NCBI GenBank assembly: GCA_964478625.1
Contig: CAYZJH010000007.1
Coordinates: 35,243-99,242 of the forward strand
Reading direction: 5' to 3'
Length of the DNA stretch: 64,000 bases
DNA from: SKZT01 sp964478625
Lineage (GTDB): Bacteria; Desulfobacterota; Desulfobacteria; Desulfobacterales; SKZT01
The position numbers were made by a program, and so were the translations under genes. Every line of letters starts with the position of its first letter. Position 1 is the first letter of the stretch. Shown in pieces: positions 34,679 to 44,220 of the stretch. The notes under the pieces were generated by a model. That model was not told the DNA's origin. It did not search any database and saw only the letters and a list, made by a program, of their open reading frames with translations.

Positions 34679-34770
34679 CAAGATGTCCGCGGAACACTAA
34701 TTGATTTCAATAGTCATCACACCGGCCATTTCCGAGAAAAATAAAGGATATTCATTCCATTTGTCACAGA

Positions 34771-34801
34771 TAATCCCGGTTTTTGCCGGGATTATTTTTT
34801 T
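34771..34801 (+). terminator. intrinsic terminator after fabF
   Basis: TAATCCCGG (34771-34779) pairs with CCGGGATTA (34786-34794) around a 6-base loop, followed by seven T residues. It ends the rpmF-fabF transcript. Confidence 0.9.
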
Positions 34802-34908
34802 CTTGCGAATCTAAAAACATACCTATATAGCTTATTTTTTATTTTTTATAATATTCCCGACTATGTCAGGGGTTTTTACAATTTGCCTTCCATGAACAGG
34901 AACAAAAA

Positions 34909-35385
34909 ATGACATTAAACCAATCACCCGTGATTATCGGCTGTGACCATGCGGCATATGGTTTGAAAGAAAAGGTTAAATCTTTTCTAATCGAACGTGG
35001 AATCGAAGTGACCGATGTCGGCACATTCGACGAAAATTCTGTAGATTACACCGATTTTGGTGTTCTTGTGGCGTCACCGGTGTCCAAAAAGGAATTTGAG
35101 CGAGGAATCCTGATTTGCGGGACTGGTATCGGCATGTCCATTGTGGCCAATAAATTCCCTGGAGTTCGTGCGGCCCTTTGTGGAGACCTATTTTCCGCCA
35201 TTATGAGTCGGCGGCATAACGACGCCAATATTCTTGTGCTTGGAGGACGTGTTATCGGAGATCTTCTGGCCCTGGAAATCGTAAAAACATGGCTCGAAAC
35301 ACCTTTCGATGGTGAACGCCACCAAAGGCGCATCGATAAGATTGATAATATAGACCTGTCGGAACTATGCAAAAAAAGATCTTGA
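34909..35385 (+). CDS. rpiB: ribose-5-phosphate isomerase B
   Basis: This 158-residue enzyme interconverts ribose 5-phosphate and ribulose 5-phosphate, the latter being a precursor used by the riboflavin genes downstream. Recognised by the start IIGCDHAAYGLK, the catalytic Cys region CGTGIGMS (near residue 68) and the RRHNDAN segment. The length is normal. It begins a second plus-strand group with glyA 35 bases downstream. Confidence 0.95.
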   Translation: MTLNQSPVIIGCDHAAYGLKEKVKSFLIERGIEVTDVGTFDENSVDYTDFGVLVASPVSKKEFERGILICGTGIGMSIVANKFPGVRAALCGDLFSAIMSRRHNDANILVLGGRVIGDLLALEIVKTWLETPFDGERHQRRIDKIDNIDLSELCKKRS

Positions 35386-35420
35386 AACCGGGGACTTAAA
35401 AAATAGGGAGCATTAAGGTT

Positions 35421-36680
35421 GTGGATGCAAAACTTATGGATGACATTCAATTGACAGACCCTGAAATTGCTGAGGCAATTTCTCTAGAGTTTGAGCGGCA
35501 ATCTTCGACACTTGAAATGATTGCCTCGGAAAATACCGCCAGCCGTGCGGTCATGGCTGCCCAGGGAAGCGTCATGACCAACAAGTATGCGGAGGGGTAT
35601 CCTCAGAAACGGTATTATGGCGGATGTGAATTTGTTGATGTTGCCGAAACGCTGGCCCTGGAACGAGCCAAAACACTTTTTAAGGCTGAATATGCCAATG
35701 TTCAGCCCCATTCCGGATCACAGGCCAATATGGCAGTTTACTTTGCGCTTCTCAAGCCCAATGATACCATTATGGGTATGGATTTGGCGCACGGAGGTCA
35801 TTTGACGCATGGAAGCCCTGCCAGTTTTTCGGGGAGGCTTTTTAATTTTGTCCATTATGGGGTCACACAAAAAACCGGTACCATCGATTATAATATGGCT
35901 GCCGACCTGGCTAAAAAACACCGCCCGAAACTGATTGTTGCCGGGGCCAGTGCCTATCCCAGAATCATCGATTTTAAGGCTTTTTCACAAATTGCCGAAT
36001 CTGTGGATGCCAAACTCATGGTCGACATGGCCCACATCGCCGGCTTGGTCGCAGCAGGACTTCACCCGTCCCCCGTCCCCCTTTCCCATGTGGTGACCTC
36101 CACTACCCACAAAACATTAAGAGGACCACGAGGGGGGTTGATTCTGGCCAGAAAAGATTTTTCCAGGGAATTAAACAGCCAGATTTTTCCCGGTATCCAG
36201 GGAGGACCCCTGATGCATGTGATTGCTGCAAAAGCAGTGGCGTTTAAAGAAGCCCTTTCTGAAAAATTCAGGATATATCAGGAAAATGTGGTCAATAACG
36301 CGAAAGTATTGGCACAGCAACTTATGGCTGACGGCATCGACCTGGTTTCAAAAGGCACCGACAATCATATGGTTCTGGCCGATCTGACCCGGTTGAATAT
36401 TACGGGCAAGGATGCGCAGGATGTTCTCGGTCGAGCCGGAATCACGGTCAATAAAAATGCGATTCCATTTGAAACCCGAAGCCCCATGGTCACAAGCGGA
36501 ATCCGGTTGGGGACTCCCGCACTGACGACAAGGGGTATGAAATCCGATGAAATGGTGATTATCGCAAAATTGATTGTGGAGGTTTTAAAAAATCCCGGCA
36601 GTGAACAGGTGATCGAGAAATCCCGAAAAAAGGTGATTGAACTTTGCAAAGCATTCCCGCTGTATGCGGACCTAAACTGA
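35421..36680 (+). CDS. glyA: serine hydroxymethyltransferase
   Basis: The 419-residue PLP enzyme interconverts serine and glycine with transfer of a C1 unit to tetrahydrofolate. The PLP-binding Lys is in TTHKTLRGPRGG (about residue 232); the N-terminal ENTASRAVMAAQGS and NKYAEGYPQKRYYGG segments are typical. The start is GTG 35421, which matches the usual N-terminal length; an AAGG lies close upstream. The next gene starts 11 bases after its stop. Confidence 0.96.
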   Translation: MDAKLMDDIQLTDPEIAEAISLEFERQSSTLEMIASENTASRAVMAAQGSVMTNKYAEGYPQKRYYGGCEFVDVAETLALERAKTLFKAEYANVQPHSGSQANMAVYFALLKPNDTIMGMDLAHGGHLTHGSPASFSGRLFNFVHYGVTQKTGTIDYNMAADLAKKHRPKLIVAGASAYPRIIDFKAFSQIAESVDAKLMVDMAHIAGLVAAGLHPSPVPLSHVVTSTTHKTLRGPRGGLILARKDFSRELNSQIFPGIQGGPLMHVIAAKAVAFKEALSEKFRIYQENVVNNAKVLAQQLMADGIDLVSKGTDNHMVLADLTRLNITGKDAQDVLGRAGITVNKNAIPFETRSPMVTSGIRLGTPALTTRGMKSDEMVIIAKLIVEVLKNPGSEQVIEKSRKKVIELCKAFPLYADLN

Positions 36681-36691
36681 ATGATCTGAAA

Positions 36692-37171
36692 ATGGAACCA
36701 AAATCGGAACGACCCTCCTGGGAAGCCTATTTTATGGAAATCGCCTCGCTGGTGGCAAAACGTTCCACCTGCATCCGTCGTGCCGTTGGAGCCATTCTGG
36801 TAAAGGACAAAAGGATCCTGGCCACTGGTTATAATGGTGCTCCCACCGGTATGAGGCATTGTCTGGATGCCGGATGCCTGAGGGAAAAACTTCAGGTGGC
36901 CTCGGGCCAGCGCCATGAACTTTGCAGGGGAATTCATGCCGAACAAAATGCCATCATTCAGGCAGCATACCATGGTGCCTCCATCAAAGACGCAACACTA
37001 TTTTGCACCAACCTTCCTTGTTCCATATGCACCAAAATGATTATTAACGCCGGAATTAAAAAAATCTATTATCAATCCGGTTATGCAGATGAAATGAGCA
37101 CAAATATGTTAAAGGAAGCACATATCGAGTGTATGCAGTTCAAACCCGATGACAACGGAGAAGGGGTATGA
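36692..37171 (+). CDS. deoxycytidylate deaminase (ComEB-type)
   Basis: A 159-residue zinc deaminase that converts dCMP to dUMP for thymidylate synthesis. The zinc ligands are His in CRGIHAEQNAI, with the catalytic Glu next to it, and the Cys pair in LPCSIC. ATG 36692 was chosen because the only in-frame upstream start (TTG 36644) lies inside glyA; its ribosome-binding site is weak, so coupling to glyA is likely. Its stop overlaps the nrdR start (ATGA). Confidence 0.9.
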   Translation: MEPKSERPSWEAYFMEIASLVAKRSTCIRRAVGAILVKDKRILATGYNGAPTGMRHCLDAGCLREKLQVASGQRHELCRGIHAEQNAIIQAAYHGASIKDATLFCTNLPCSICTKMIINAGIKKIYYQSGYADEMSTNMLKEAHIECMQFKPDDNGEGV

Positions 37172-37629
37172 AATGTCCTTATTGTGGTGAGACGGACAAC
37201 AAGGTAATGGATTCCAGGCTTAGCAAAGATGGCACTGTCATTCGCAGACGAAGGGAATGTATTGATTGTGGACGACGATTTACCACCTATGAGCATATCG
37301 AGGAAATTCCCGTTACGATCATCAAAAAGGATGGTCGCCGTGAGGTTTTCAACCGTGATAAGGTGCGGCAGGGAATGGCAAGGGCATGCGAAAAACGCAA
37401 TATCAGTGTGGAAATCATCGAGGAATTTATCGATAACCTGGAAAGAGATCTGAAAGAAATTGAGGAAAAAGAAATTCCGTCCTCGGTTGTTGGTGAAAAG
37501 ATAATGGCCAAACTTCATGAACTGGATGATGTGGCCTATGTGCGTTTTGCCTCGGTGTACCGCGAATTTAAAGATGTTAATGATTTTTTTTCAGAACTGA
37601 AAAAACTCTTAAACGATGACAAAAAATAG
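37168..37629 (+). CDS. nrdR: transcriptional repressor NrdR
   Basis: The 153-residue zinc-ribbon/ATP-cone repressor controls ribonucleotide reductase genes according to dATP/ATP. The ribbon is MKCPYCG...CIDCGRRF (residues 1-35), followed by the RRRREC DNA-binding stretch and the ATP cone (about 48-138). The start overlaps the previous stop by four bases. Its target NrdR boxes were not seen in this window, and no ribonucleotide reductase gene is present. Confidence 0.96.
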   Translation: MKCPYCGETDNKVMDSRLSKDGTVIRRRRECIDCGRRFTTYEHIEEIPVTIIKKDGRREVFNRDKVRQGMARACEKRNISVEIIEEFIDNLERDLKEIEEKEIPSSVVGEKIMAKLHELDDVAYVRFASVYREFKDVNDFFSELKKLLNDDKK

Positions 37630-37657
37630 GTCGAATCCGACCCGTAGATCTGTGAAA

Positions 37658-38764
37658 ATGGCTGACGGCATCGACAGTTTTTATATGAATTTGGCCCTGG
37701 AATTGGCTGAAAAAGGCAGGGGGTTTACATCGCCCAATCCGATGGTGGGTGCGGTAGTTGTACGAGACGGCCATATTGTTGGAACCGGATATCATGAATT
37801 TGCGGGAGGGCCCCACGCGGAAGTTAATGCGCTCAATGATGCCGGAGAATCAGCAAAGGACGCCACCCTTTATGTTACCCTGGAACCTTGCAATCACACG
37901 GGCCGGACACCACCCTGTACAAAGAAAATCATCGATTCGGGCATTGCCCGCGTTGTGGTGGCCATGAAAGATCCCAACCCTAATGTTACCGGGGGAGGAA
38001 TCGAGTTTTTACGCGAAAACGGCATACAGGTTGACGTGGGTATCGAAGAAAAACAAGCCTGCCGCTTAAATGAAGTGTTCATAAAATTTGTTCAAACCCA
38101 AAGACCGTTTGTTATTTTAAAGACGGCCGCTACCCTGGATGGACGAATCGCCACCCGCACCGGAGATTCCAAATGGGTTACGGGGCCGTCGGCGAGAAAT
38201 TTCGTTCACACGGTTCGGCATGCCGTAGACGGCATTATGGTGGGTATCGGTACGGTTAACCAAGATAATCCCAGTTTGACAACGCGCCTGGAAAAGCTAA
38301 AGGGTAAGGATCCTGTAAGAATTGTCCTGGACACTCATTTGACCATTGCTGAAAACTCACGGTTGTTAAATCTTCAGTCAGATGCAAAAACCGTTTTGGT
38401 CACTGGTGAAGATATTTCCTGTGAGAAAAAAGACCGTTTGGAGCAACAAGGTGTAACATTTATCACGACCCCGTTAAAAAACGGGAAGATAGATCTGGAT
38501 TCTTTGATGGACCGATTGGGGACCATGGGAATCACAAGCTTGCTGATCGAAGGTGGAGGACGAGTGGCTGCATCTGCCCTGGCTTGCGGAATTGTGGATA
38601 AGATATTATTTTTCTATGCACCGAAAATTTTGGGCGGTGATGACGGCGTGCCCATTTGCCGGGGAACAGGGCCTGATCAAATGAGCAATTGTATTCAAGT
38701 ACATGATATCTGGATTCAACGATTTGATGATGATATTCTGATTGAGGGCTACATAAGGAAATAA
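37658..38764 (+). CDS. ribD: bifunctional riboflavin deaminase/reductase
   Basis: From ATG 37658 the product has 368 residues, the usual RibD size. The N-terminal deaminase (about 1-145) has HAEVNAL and PCNHTGRTPPC zinc motifs. The C-terminal reductase (about 150-368) has the NADPH-binding LKTAATLDGRIA and LLIEGGG segments. It performs the second and third steps of riboflavin synthesis from GTP. An in-frame ATG at 37616 would add 14 residues and overlap nrdR; neither start has a strong site. ribE follows after six bases. Confidence 0.94.
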   Translation: MADGIDSFYMNLALELAEKGRGFTSPNPMVGAVVVRDGHIVGTGYHEFAGGPHAEVNALNDAGESAKDATLYVTLEPCNHTGRTPPCTKKIIDSGIARVVVAMKDPNPNVTGGGIEFLRENGIQVDVGIEEKQACRLNEVFIKFVQTQRPFVILKTAATLDGRIATRTGDSKWVTGPSARNFVHTVRHAVDGIMVGIGTVNQDNPSLTTRLEKLKGKDPVRIVLDTHLTIAENSRLLNLQSDAKTVLVTGEDISCEKKDRLEQQGVTFITTPLKNGKIDLDSLMDRLGTMGITSLLIEGGGRVAASALACGIVDKILFFYAPKILGGDDGVPICRGTGPDQMSNCIQVHDIWIQRFDDDILIEGYIRK

Positions 38765-38770
38765 ACAGAA

Positions 38771-39442
38771 ATGTTTACGGGAATCATAGAAGGTTTGGGT
38801 ACTATTTATGCCCTGCAACCCTCTGGGGAAGGCAGAAAACTGACGATCGAGGCGGATTTTAATCTGGAGGGGGCAAAGGAGGGGGATAGTATTTCAGTGA
38901 GTGGTGCTTGCTTAACGGCGGTTGTGATTAACGGCAGACGCTTTACCGTGGATGTATCCCCGGAGACTTTGGCCCGGTCGACTTTCTCGCAGGCAAAAAT
39001 AGGAGACAGGGTCAATATCGAGCGAGCTATGCGTCTTTCGGATCGACTCGATGGCCATCTGGTATCCGGACATATTGACGGTGTCGGAACGATCCTTGAT
39101 CGGAAAATAAAATCAAACGCCATTCTGATTGTGATCGATGCTCCCGAATCCCTTTGCAGATTCATGATTGAAAAAGGTTCGGTTGCAGTGGATGGTATCA
39201 GTCTTACCATCAATGCATGCACCCGAACCGGTTTTGAAGTCAGCATAATTCCCTATACGTCAAAATTAACGACCATCGGCTTCAAAACTGTCGGTGCCCA
39301 TGTGAATATTGAAACCGATATGATCGGAAAATATGTTGAAAAGTTTTTATCCGGCAGGCAAACCAAAGAGGTGCATTCCCGAAAAAACGATATCAGTATG
39401 GATTTACTCGCCGGGTCCGGTTTTTTAAATACGCAATATTAA
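38771..39442 (+). CDS. ribE: riboflavin synthase, alpha chain
   Basis: The 223-residue trimeric enzyme dismutates two 6,7-dimethyl-8-ribityllumazine molecules to riboflavin. Two lumazine-binding domains are seen, the first beginning MFTGIIEGLG and the second with GHLVSGHIDGVG (about residue 97). The length is slightly above the usual 200-215, with a short C-terminal tail. The gene lies in the order ribD-ribE-ribBA-ribH. Confidence 0.95.
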   Translation: MFTGIIEGLGTIYALQPSGEGRKLTIEADFNLEGAKEGDSISVSGACLTAVVINGRRFTVDVSPETLARSTFSQAKIGDRVNIERAMRLSDRLDGHLVSGHIDGVGTILDRKIKSNAILIVIDAPESLCRFMIEKGSVAVDGISLTINACTRTGFEVSIIPYTSKLTTIGFKTVGAHVNIETDMIGKYVEKFLSGRQTKEVHSRKNDISMDLLAGSGFLNTQY

Positions 39443-39466
39443 ACAACAAAGGAGTTAGAAAAAAAG

Positions 39467-40681
39467 ATGCCGCTTTTAACGATCGAAGAGGCAATCCGAG
39501 AGATTAGGCTCGGTCGGATGGTTATTCTTGTTGATGATGAAGACCGCGAAAATGAAGGTGACCTCTGCATGGCTGCTGAAAAAGTCACACCTGAAGCCAT
39601 CAATTTTATGGCAAAAAACGGACGAGGGCTTATTTGCCTTTCATTAACCGAGGAAAAAATAAAAGCCTTGGATCTTCCTATGATGGTGGATGATAATACA
39701 TCCCCGTTTAAAACAGGATTTACCGTATCTATCGAAGCTCGAAAAGGGGTTACTACCGGTATTTCAGCTTTTGACCGGGCAACCACGATACTGACTGCGG
39801 TAGCCGATAATGCAAAACCCTATGATCTTGTCCGGCCTGGCCACGTCTTTCCTCTTCGGGCCAAAAAAGGGGGGGTGATGGTACGTTCCGGTCAGACAGA
39901 AGGCTCTGTCGATTTGGCACGATTGGCAGGACTGAAACCTTCTGCAGTGATCTGTGAAATCATGGATGAAGACGGCAGCATGGCCAGAATGCCCGCCCTG
40001 GAAAAAATCAGCGAGGAACATGGTATTGGTATTTGTACCATAGCCGATTTGATAGAATATCGAATGAGAACCGAATCTTTTGTACGCCGTGCTGTTGAAG
40101 CGGTGATTCCAACAGCTCATGCCGGAATATTCAAAGCGGTTGTCTATGAAAACGATGTGGAAAATCTTCAACATGTGGCCCTGATTAAAGGCGATATCGA
40201 CCCGGCAAAACCGGTTCTTGTTCGGGTTCATTCAGAATGTATCACCGGTGATATTTTTGGATCCTTAAGATGTGATTGCGGAGAACAACTTCGCAAAGCC
40301 ATGGAAATGATTGACAAGGAAGGTTGCGGTGTGCTCCTTTATATTCGCCAGGAGGGGCGGGGTATCGGCCTGGTCAATAAACTCAAAGCCTACAATTTGC
40401 AAGATAAGGGGGTTGATCCGGTCGAAGCCAGTGCTGGTGCTGGTTTTATGCCGGATTTGAGGCACTATGGTATTGGAGCCCAGGTGCTTGTCAACCTTGG
40501 CGTTAAAAAAATGAAGGTTTTGACCAACAATCCCAAAAAGATGGTGGGGCTCCAGGGATATGGCTTGGAAGTTGTGGAGCAGATCCCTATCCAGGTGGAA
40601 CCCAACGAGTTTAATCGGTGTTACCTGGAATGTAAAAAACTGAAATTGGGACATTTGCTGAATATCGATGCAACTCCCTGA
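39467..40681 (+). CDS. ribBA: bifunctional DHBP synthase / GTP cyclohydrolase II
   Basis: A 404-residue fusion. The RibB domain (about 1-205) makes 3,4-dihydroxy-2-butanone 4-phosphate from ribulose 5-phosphate; DDEDRENEGDL and GHVFPLRA are its motifs. The RibA domain (about 210-404) opens GTP; its zinc cysteines are in SECITG and LRCDCGEQ, and RQEGRGIGL is the active-site stretch. AAGGAG precedes the ATG. It is the entry point of both branches of riboflavin synthesis. Confidence 0.97.
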   Translation: MPLLTIEEAIREIRLGRMVILVDDEDRENEGDLCMAAEKVTPEAINFMAKNGRGLICLSLTEEKIKALDLPMMVDDNTSPFKTGFTVSIEARKGVTTGISAFDRATTILTAVADNAKPYDLVRPGHVFPLRAKKGGVMVRSGQTEGSVDLARLAGLKPSAVICEIMDEDGSMARMPALEKISEEHGIGICTIADLIEYRMRTESFVRRAVEAVIPTAHAGIFKAVVYENDVENLQHVALIKGDIDPAKPVLVRVHSECITGDIFGSLRCDCGEQLRKAMEMIDKEGCGVLLYIRQEGRGIGLVNKLKAYNLQDKGVDPVEASAGAGFMPDLRHYGIGAQVLVNLGVKKMKVLTNNPKKMVGLQGYGLEVVEQIPIQVEPNEFNRCYLECKKLKLGHLLNIDATP

Positions 40682-40841
40682 TATTCAAATTGGGAAATGA
40701 TGATCATCAGATTTTGAACAAGGCGGGCTTTCAAACTGGTATTGGGTAACAAAGCTATTTCAGCCAAGGTCGACAGAAAAAAAGATTTACATCAATCCAT
40801 TATTATCGTATTCAATAAAATTTTGCCGGGAGGTATATTGT

Positions 40842-41309
40842 ATGGCTAAAATTATCGAAGGAAATCTGATTGCGGAAGGAAAAAAATTTGCAATCATAGT
40901 GGCCCGTTTTAACGATTTTATCGGAGACAGGCTTGCCGGCGGAGCAATGGATGCGCTCACGCGATGCGGAGCCGAATCTGAAGATATCGATCTGGTTAAA
41001 GTCCCCGGTGCTTTTGAAATACCTCTGGTAGCCAAAAAAATGGCCATGAAAAAAAAATATGATGCCGTCATTTGCCTGGGAGCAGTTATCCGAGGCGCAA
41101 CGTCACATTTTGATTATGTAAGCGCGGAAGTTTCCAAAGGGATTGCCCAGGTCAGTATTGAGTCCGAAATCCCAGTTATTTTTGGTGTGTTGACCACCGA
41201 TACCATTGAGCAGGCCATTGAAAGAGCAGGCACAAAGGCGGGAAACAAAGGTTGGGATGCCGCCATGGCGGCTGTGGAAATGGCAAACTTGATGGAGAAG
41301 GTCGTTTAG
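40842..41309 (+). CDS. ribH: 6,7-dimethyl-8-ribityllumazine synthase
   Basis: This 155-residue enzyme joins the RibBA and RibD products to lumazine. Recognised by the ARFNDFI start, PGAFEIP, GAVIRGATSHFDYV (catalytic His near residue 88) and GVLTTDT. GGGAGG lies upstream of the ATG. A 160-bp gap separates it from ribBA; no FMN riboswitch was found there or upstream of ribD. Confidence 0.96.
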   Translation: MAKIIEGNLIAEGKKFAIIVARFNDFIGDRLAGGAMDALTRCGAESEDIDLVKVPGAFEIPLVAKKMAMKKKYDAVICLGAVIRGATSHFDYVSAEVSKGIAQVSIESEIPVIFGVLTTDTIEQAIERAGTKAGNKGWDAAMAAVEMANLMEKVV

Positions 41310-41319
41310 GCTGATCAGG

Positions 41320-41781
41320 ATGGGAAATCGTCGCAAGGCAAGGGAAATGGCCATGCAGGCTCTTTTTTTTATGGACATCAGCAAAAATGTGTCAGTTTCA
41401 CAAATTGACCTTTTTTGCCGATGTAATCAGCCGTCGAAAAATATCGAGACTTTTTTACGGAAGCTGACCGAGGGAATCGTGGAGCAGTGGGGCTATATTG
41501 ACCATGTTATCGAAAAGTTCTCCAGTAACTGGAAACTTAATCGTATGGCCTGTGTTGACCGTAATATTATCAGGATTGCTGTATATGAACTGCTATTCTG
41601 TGAGGATATTCCCCCGAGAGTGGCCATAAACGAAGCGATCGATATCGGTAAAAAATACGGAACAGAAGGGTCCGGCGCGTTTATCAATGGTATATTGGAC
41701 AGTATACACACGGCCATGACAAAAGGGGAAATTAGCATCGAATCTATTTCTTTTCATAGCAATGAAAAAAACAGAAATTAA
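41320..41781 (+). CDS. nusB: transcription antitermination factor NusB
   Basis: The 153-residue all-helical NusB acts with NusE in the boxA antitermination complex on rRNA operons. Typical segments are GNRRKAREMAMQALF, MACVDRNIIRIAVYELLF and PPRVAINEAIDIGKKYG. The C-terminus is normal. It is 10 bases after ribH, the usual rib-nusB arrangement. Confidence 0.94.
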   Translation: MGNRRKAREMAMQALFFMDISKNVSVSQIDLFCRCNQPSKNIETFLRKLTEGIVEQWGYIDHVIEKFSSNWKLNRMACVDRNIIRIAVYELLFCEDIPPRVAINEAIDIGKKYGTEGSGAFINGILDSIHTAMTKGEISIESISFHSNEKNRN

Positions 41782-41790
41782 GGAGGAGTC

Positions 41791-43167
41791 ATGCAGGTCA
41801 GAAATATTCTTTTAAAACAGGATGAAATGCCGCGGCAATGGTACAATATATTGGCAGACATTAAATTAAATCCACCGCTGGGGCCGGACGGAAATCCTGT
41901 TAAGCCCGAAGACCTGGCGCCGGTTTTCCCAATGAATCTAATTGAGCAGGAAGTTAGCCCGGAACGGTGGATTGATATTCCCGAAGACGTATTGGATATT
42001 TATACCATTTGGCGGCCATCCCCCCTGGTCAGGGCTTATAGCCTCGAAAAAGCTCTTGGGACCCCCGCAAAAATTTACTATAAAAATGAAAGTGTCAGCC
42101 CTCCTGGTAGCCATAAACCCAACACTTCGGTCCCCCAGGCTTATTACAACAAGGTTTTCGGCATTAAAAGAATGACCACTGAAACCGGGGCAGGTCAGTG
42201 GGGAAGTGCACTTTCTTTTGCCTGTGCCCAGTTCGGTATCGAATGCAAAGTGTTCATGGTCAGAGTCAGTTTTGATCAAAAACCCTATCGTAAATCCATG
42301 ATGGAAACCTGGGGTGGAAAATGTGTGGCGAGTCCGAGCACGGAAACCAAAGCGGGAAGAGATGCTTTGGCCAAAGATCCGAATACTCCCGGAAGTCTTG
42401 GAATTGCTATCAGCGAAGCCATTGAAGCTGCCGTATCGGATCAGACCGGAAAAACCCGATACTCTCTCGGGAGCGTTTTAAACCATGTGATGTTGCATCA
42501 GACAATTATCGGGCTCGAAGCCAAAAAGCAGCTGGAAATGGTGGGTGATTACCCGGATATCATCATTGGATGTGCCGGAGGCGGAAGCAATTTTGCCGGA
42601 CTTGCCTTCCCCTTCGTGTTGGATAAAATGAACGGAAAACAAATTGAGATCTATCCTGTAGAACCAGCGGCATGCCCCACATTAACCCGTGCACCCTTTG
42701 TTTACGATCATGGTGATACTGCCGGATACACCCCATTGCTGCCGATGCACAGTCTTGGACATGCGTTTGTTCCTCCGCCCGTCCATGCAGGAGGACTTCG
42801 CTACCATGGCATGAGCCCGACCGTTAGCCAACTGGTTTCAGAGGGAATTTTCGATCCCAAATCGGTAAGTCAGATGGATGCCCTTAAAACAGGGATTCTC
42901 CTTGCCAGAACGGAAGGCATCATCCCTGCACCTGAAACGACTCACGCTTTGGCCTATGTGATTCATGAGGCGGAAAAAGCCAAACAGGAAGGCAAGGAGA
43001 AAGTGATCCTTTTCAACTGGAGCGGACACGGACTGCTGGACCTGGGTTCTTATGACAAATATTTTACTGGAGTGCTTGAAAATTATACGCTTTCAGATGA
43101 GGAACTCGCTGAAGCGGAAAAAATATTTGCCAATTATCCCAAACCCAGTTTGCTGAAAAGCCGTTAG
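41791..43167 (+). CDS. trpB2: TrpB2-type tryptophan synthase beta-like protein
   Basis: This 458-residue PLP enzyme belongs to the longer TrpB2 group, which condenses indole (or a related nucleophile) with serine and usually acts without TrpA. The PLP Lys is in PGSHKPNT (about residue 110), the Glu-containing loop in TETGAGQWG, and the phosphate-binding loop in GCAGGGSNFAGL. The N-terminus has the long extension characteristic of the group. AGGAGG precedes the ATG. No other trp gene is present in the window; it may salvage indole. Confidence 0.93.
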   Translation: MQVRNILLKQDEMPRQWYNILADIKLNPPLGPDGNPVKPEDLAPVFPMNLIEQEVSPERWIDIPEDVLDIYTIWRPSPLVRAYSLEKALGTPAKIYYKNESVSPPGSHKPNTSVPQAYYNKVFGIKRMTTETGAGQWGSALSFACAQFGIECKVFMVRVSFDQKPYRKSMMETWGGKCVASPSTETKAGRDALAKDPNTPGSLGIAISEAIEAAVSDQTGKTRYSLGSVLNHVMLHQTIIGLEAKKQLEMVGDYPDIIIGCAGGGSNFAGLAFPFVLDKMNGKQIEIYPVEPAACPTLTRAPFVYDHGDTAGYTPLLPMHSLGHAFVPPPVHAGGLRYHGMSPTVSQLVSEGIFDPKSVSQMDALKTGILLARTEGIIPAPETTHALAYVIHEAEKAKQEGKEKVILFNWSGHGLLDLGSYDKYFTGVLENYTLSDEELAEAEKIFANYPKPSLLKSR

Positions 43168-43199
43168 CGGTTATAAGACCATTTAGTTTGTATGATCAT

Positions 43200-43478
43200 A
43201 TGATACTCCACAAAAAAAATCCTGACCAACTCCAACGCCGTTGCCCGAGACTTGGAGGGCCGATTGAGTTTTCTTATTGCAGGAAATGTGAAGATCAAGG
43301 CAGGCCTTGTTTTAAAGTTCTTGATTGCTGGTGGGAAATTTTTGATGTTGTCACTTATATGAGGCAAAAGCTTACAGAGGAGCAATTTAATCAGCTGGCT
43401 CAAAAAAATACCAAGCCCAAAGTCGTCAGCATCGTGGAGATGATTCGGGAAATTCAACAGCGCCAGAAAAAAGATTAA
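43200..43478 (+). CDS. small cysteine-rich protein of unknown function
   Basis: This frame of about 92 codons encodes a protein with five cysteines in its first half (CPRLGG, YCRKC, PCFKVLDCWWEIFDV). Four could bind a metal or Fe-S cluster; a helical, charged C-terminal half follows. I do not recognise a named family. ATG 43200 was taken as the start, with an in-frame TTG at 43188 as the alternative; neither has a good ribosome-binding site. It lies between trpB2 and the MBL hydrolase gene. Confidence 0.6.
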   Translation: MILHKKNPDQLQRRCPRLGGPIEFSYCRKCEDQGRPCFKVLDCWWEIFDVVTYMRQKLTEEQFNQLAQKNTKPKVVSIVEMIREIQQRQKKD

Positions 43479-43534
43479 TCGAGTAATCTTGGGTCATGAA
43501 TCCGGACCCTTAACACAATGCCGAGGAGGTAAAA

Positions 43535-44161
43535 TTGATTATTGAATTTATGCCGGTCGGACCGATCATGGCCAACTGTTATATTGTCGGATGTAAAGAA
43601 ACCCATGAGGCTGCAGTTATTGACCCGGGCGATGATGCCGACATGATTTTACTGAAGCTGAGTGATTTGAAACTTAAGGTTAAATACATTATCAACACCC
43701 ACGGCCATTTCGACCATGTTGGCGCCAACAGAAAAATTAAAGATGCCACCGGTGCAGAATTGTTGATTCATGAGCTGGATGCCCCCATGCTTGGTTTTCT
43801 CTCCCAGGCCGCAGCCTCTTTCGGGTTAAAATCCGAAAACTCTCCCCCTCCGGACAAAACAATCGATGATGGAGATATCATCACATTTGGAAAAATCTCC
43901 CTGAAGGTGATTCATACCCCAGGCCACTCACCTGGGGGAATTTCACTTTATACCAACGGATATTTGTTTGTGGGAGACACTTTGTTCCAGGGCTCCATTG
44001 GCAGAACAGATCTGCCGGGAGGAAATTTCAATACCCTGAAATCAAGTATCCAGAAGAAGTTGTTTACGCTGGGTGACGATGTTCGGGTGTTTACAGGGCA
44101 CGGTCCGGAAACCTCCATTGGTAGGGAAAAACGGTACAATCCTTTTGTGGGGATCGGTTAA
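43535..44161 (+). CDS. MBL-fold metallohydrolase (glyoxalase II-like)
   Basis: The 208-residue protein has the metallo-beta-lactamase motif HTHGHFDHVG (about residues 54-63) and later His/Asp ligands in HTPGHSPGG, VGDTLF and TGHGPET. This matches the hydroxyacylglutathione-hydrolase-like YcbL/GloB group that hydrolyses thioesters. The start is TTG 43535 with AGGAGG directly upstream. The substrate is not deducible. Confidence 0.85.
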   Translation: MIIEFMPVGPIMANCYIVGCKETHEAAVIDPGDDADMILLKLSDLKLKVKYIINTHGHFDHVGANRKIKDATGAELLIHELDAPMLGFLSQAAASFGLKSENSPPPDKTIDDGDIITFGKISLKVIHTPGHSPGGISLYTNGYLFVGDTLFQGSIGRTDLPGGNFNTLKSSIQKKLFTLGDDVRVFTGHGPETSIGREKRYNPFVGIG

Positions 44162-44220
44162 TCCCCTGTTATCATGTTTGAACCTGTTAAGAAACCATCT
44201 TGTTTGAGCCGGAAACCAAT

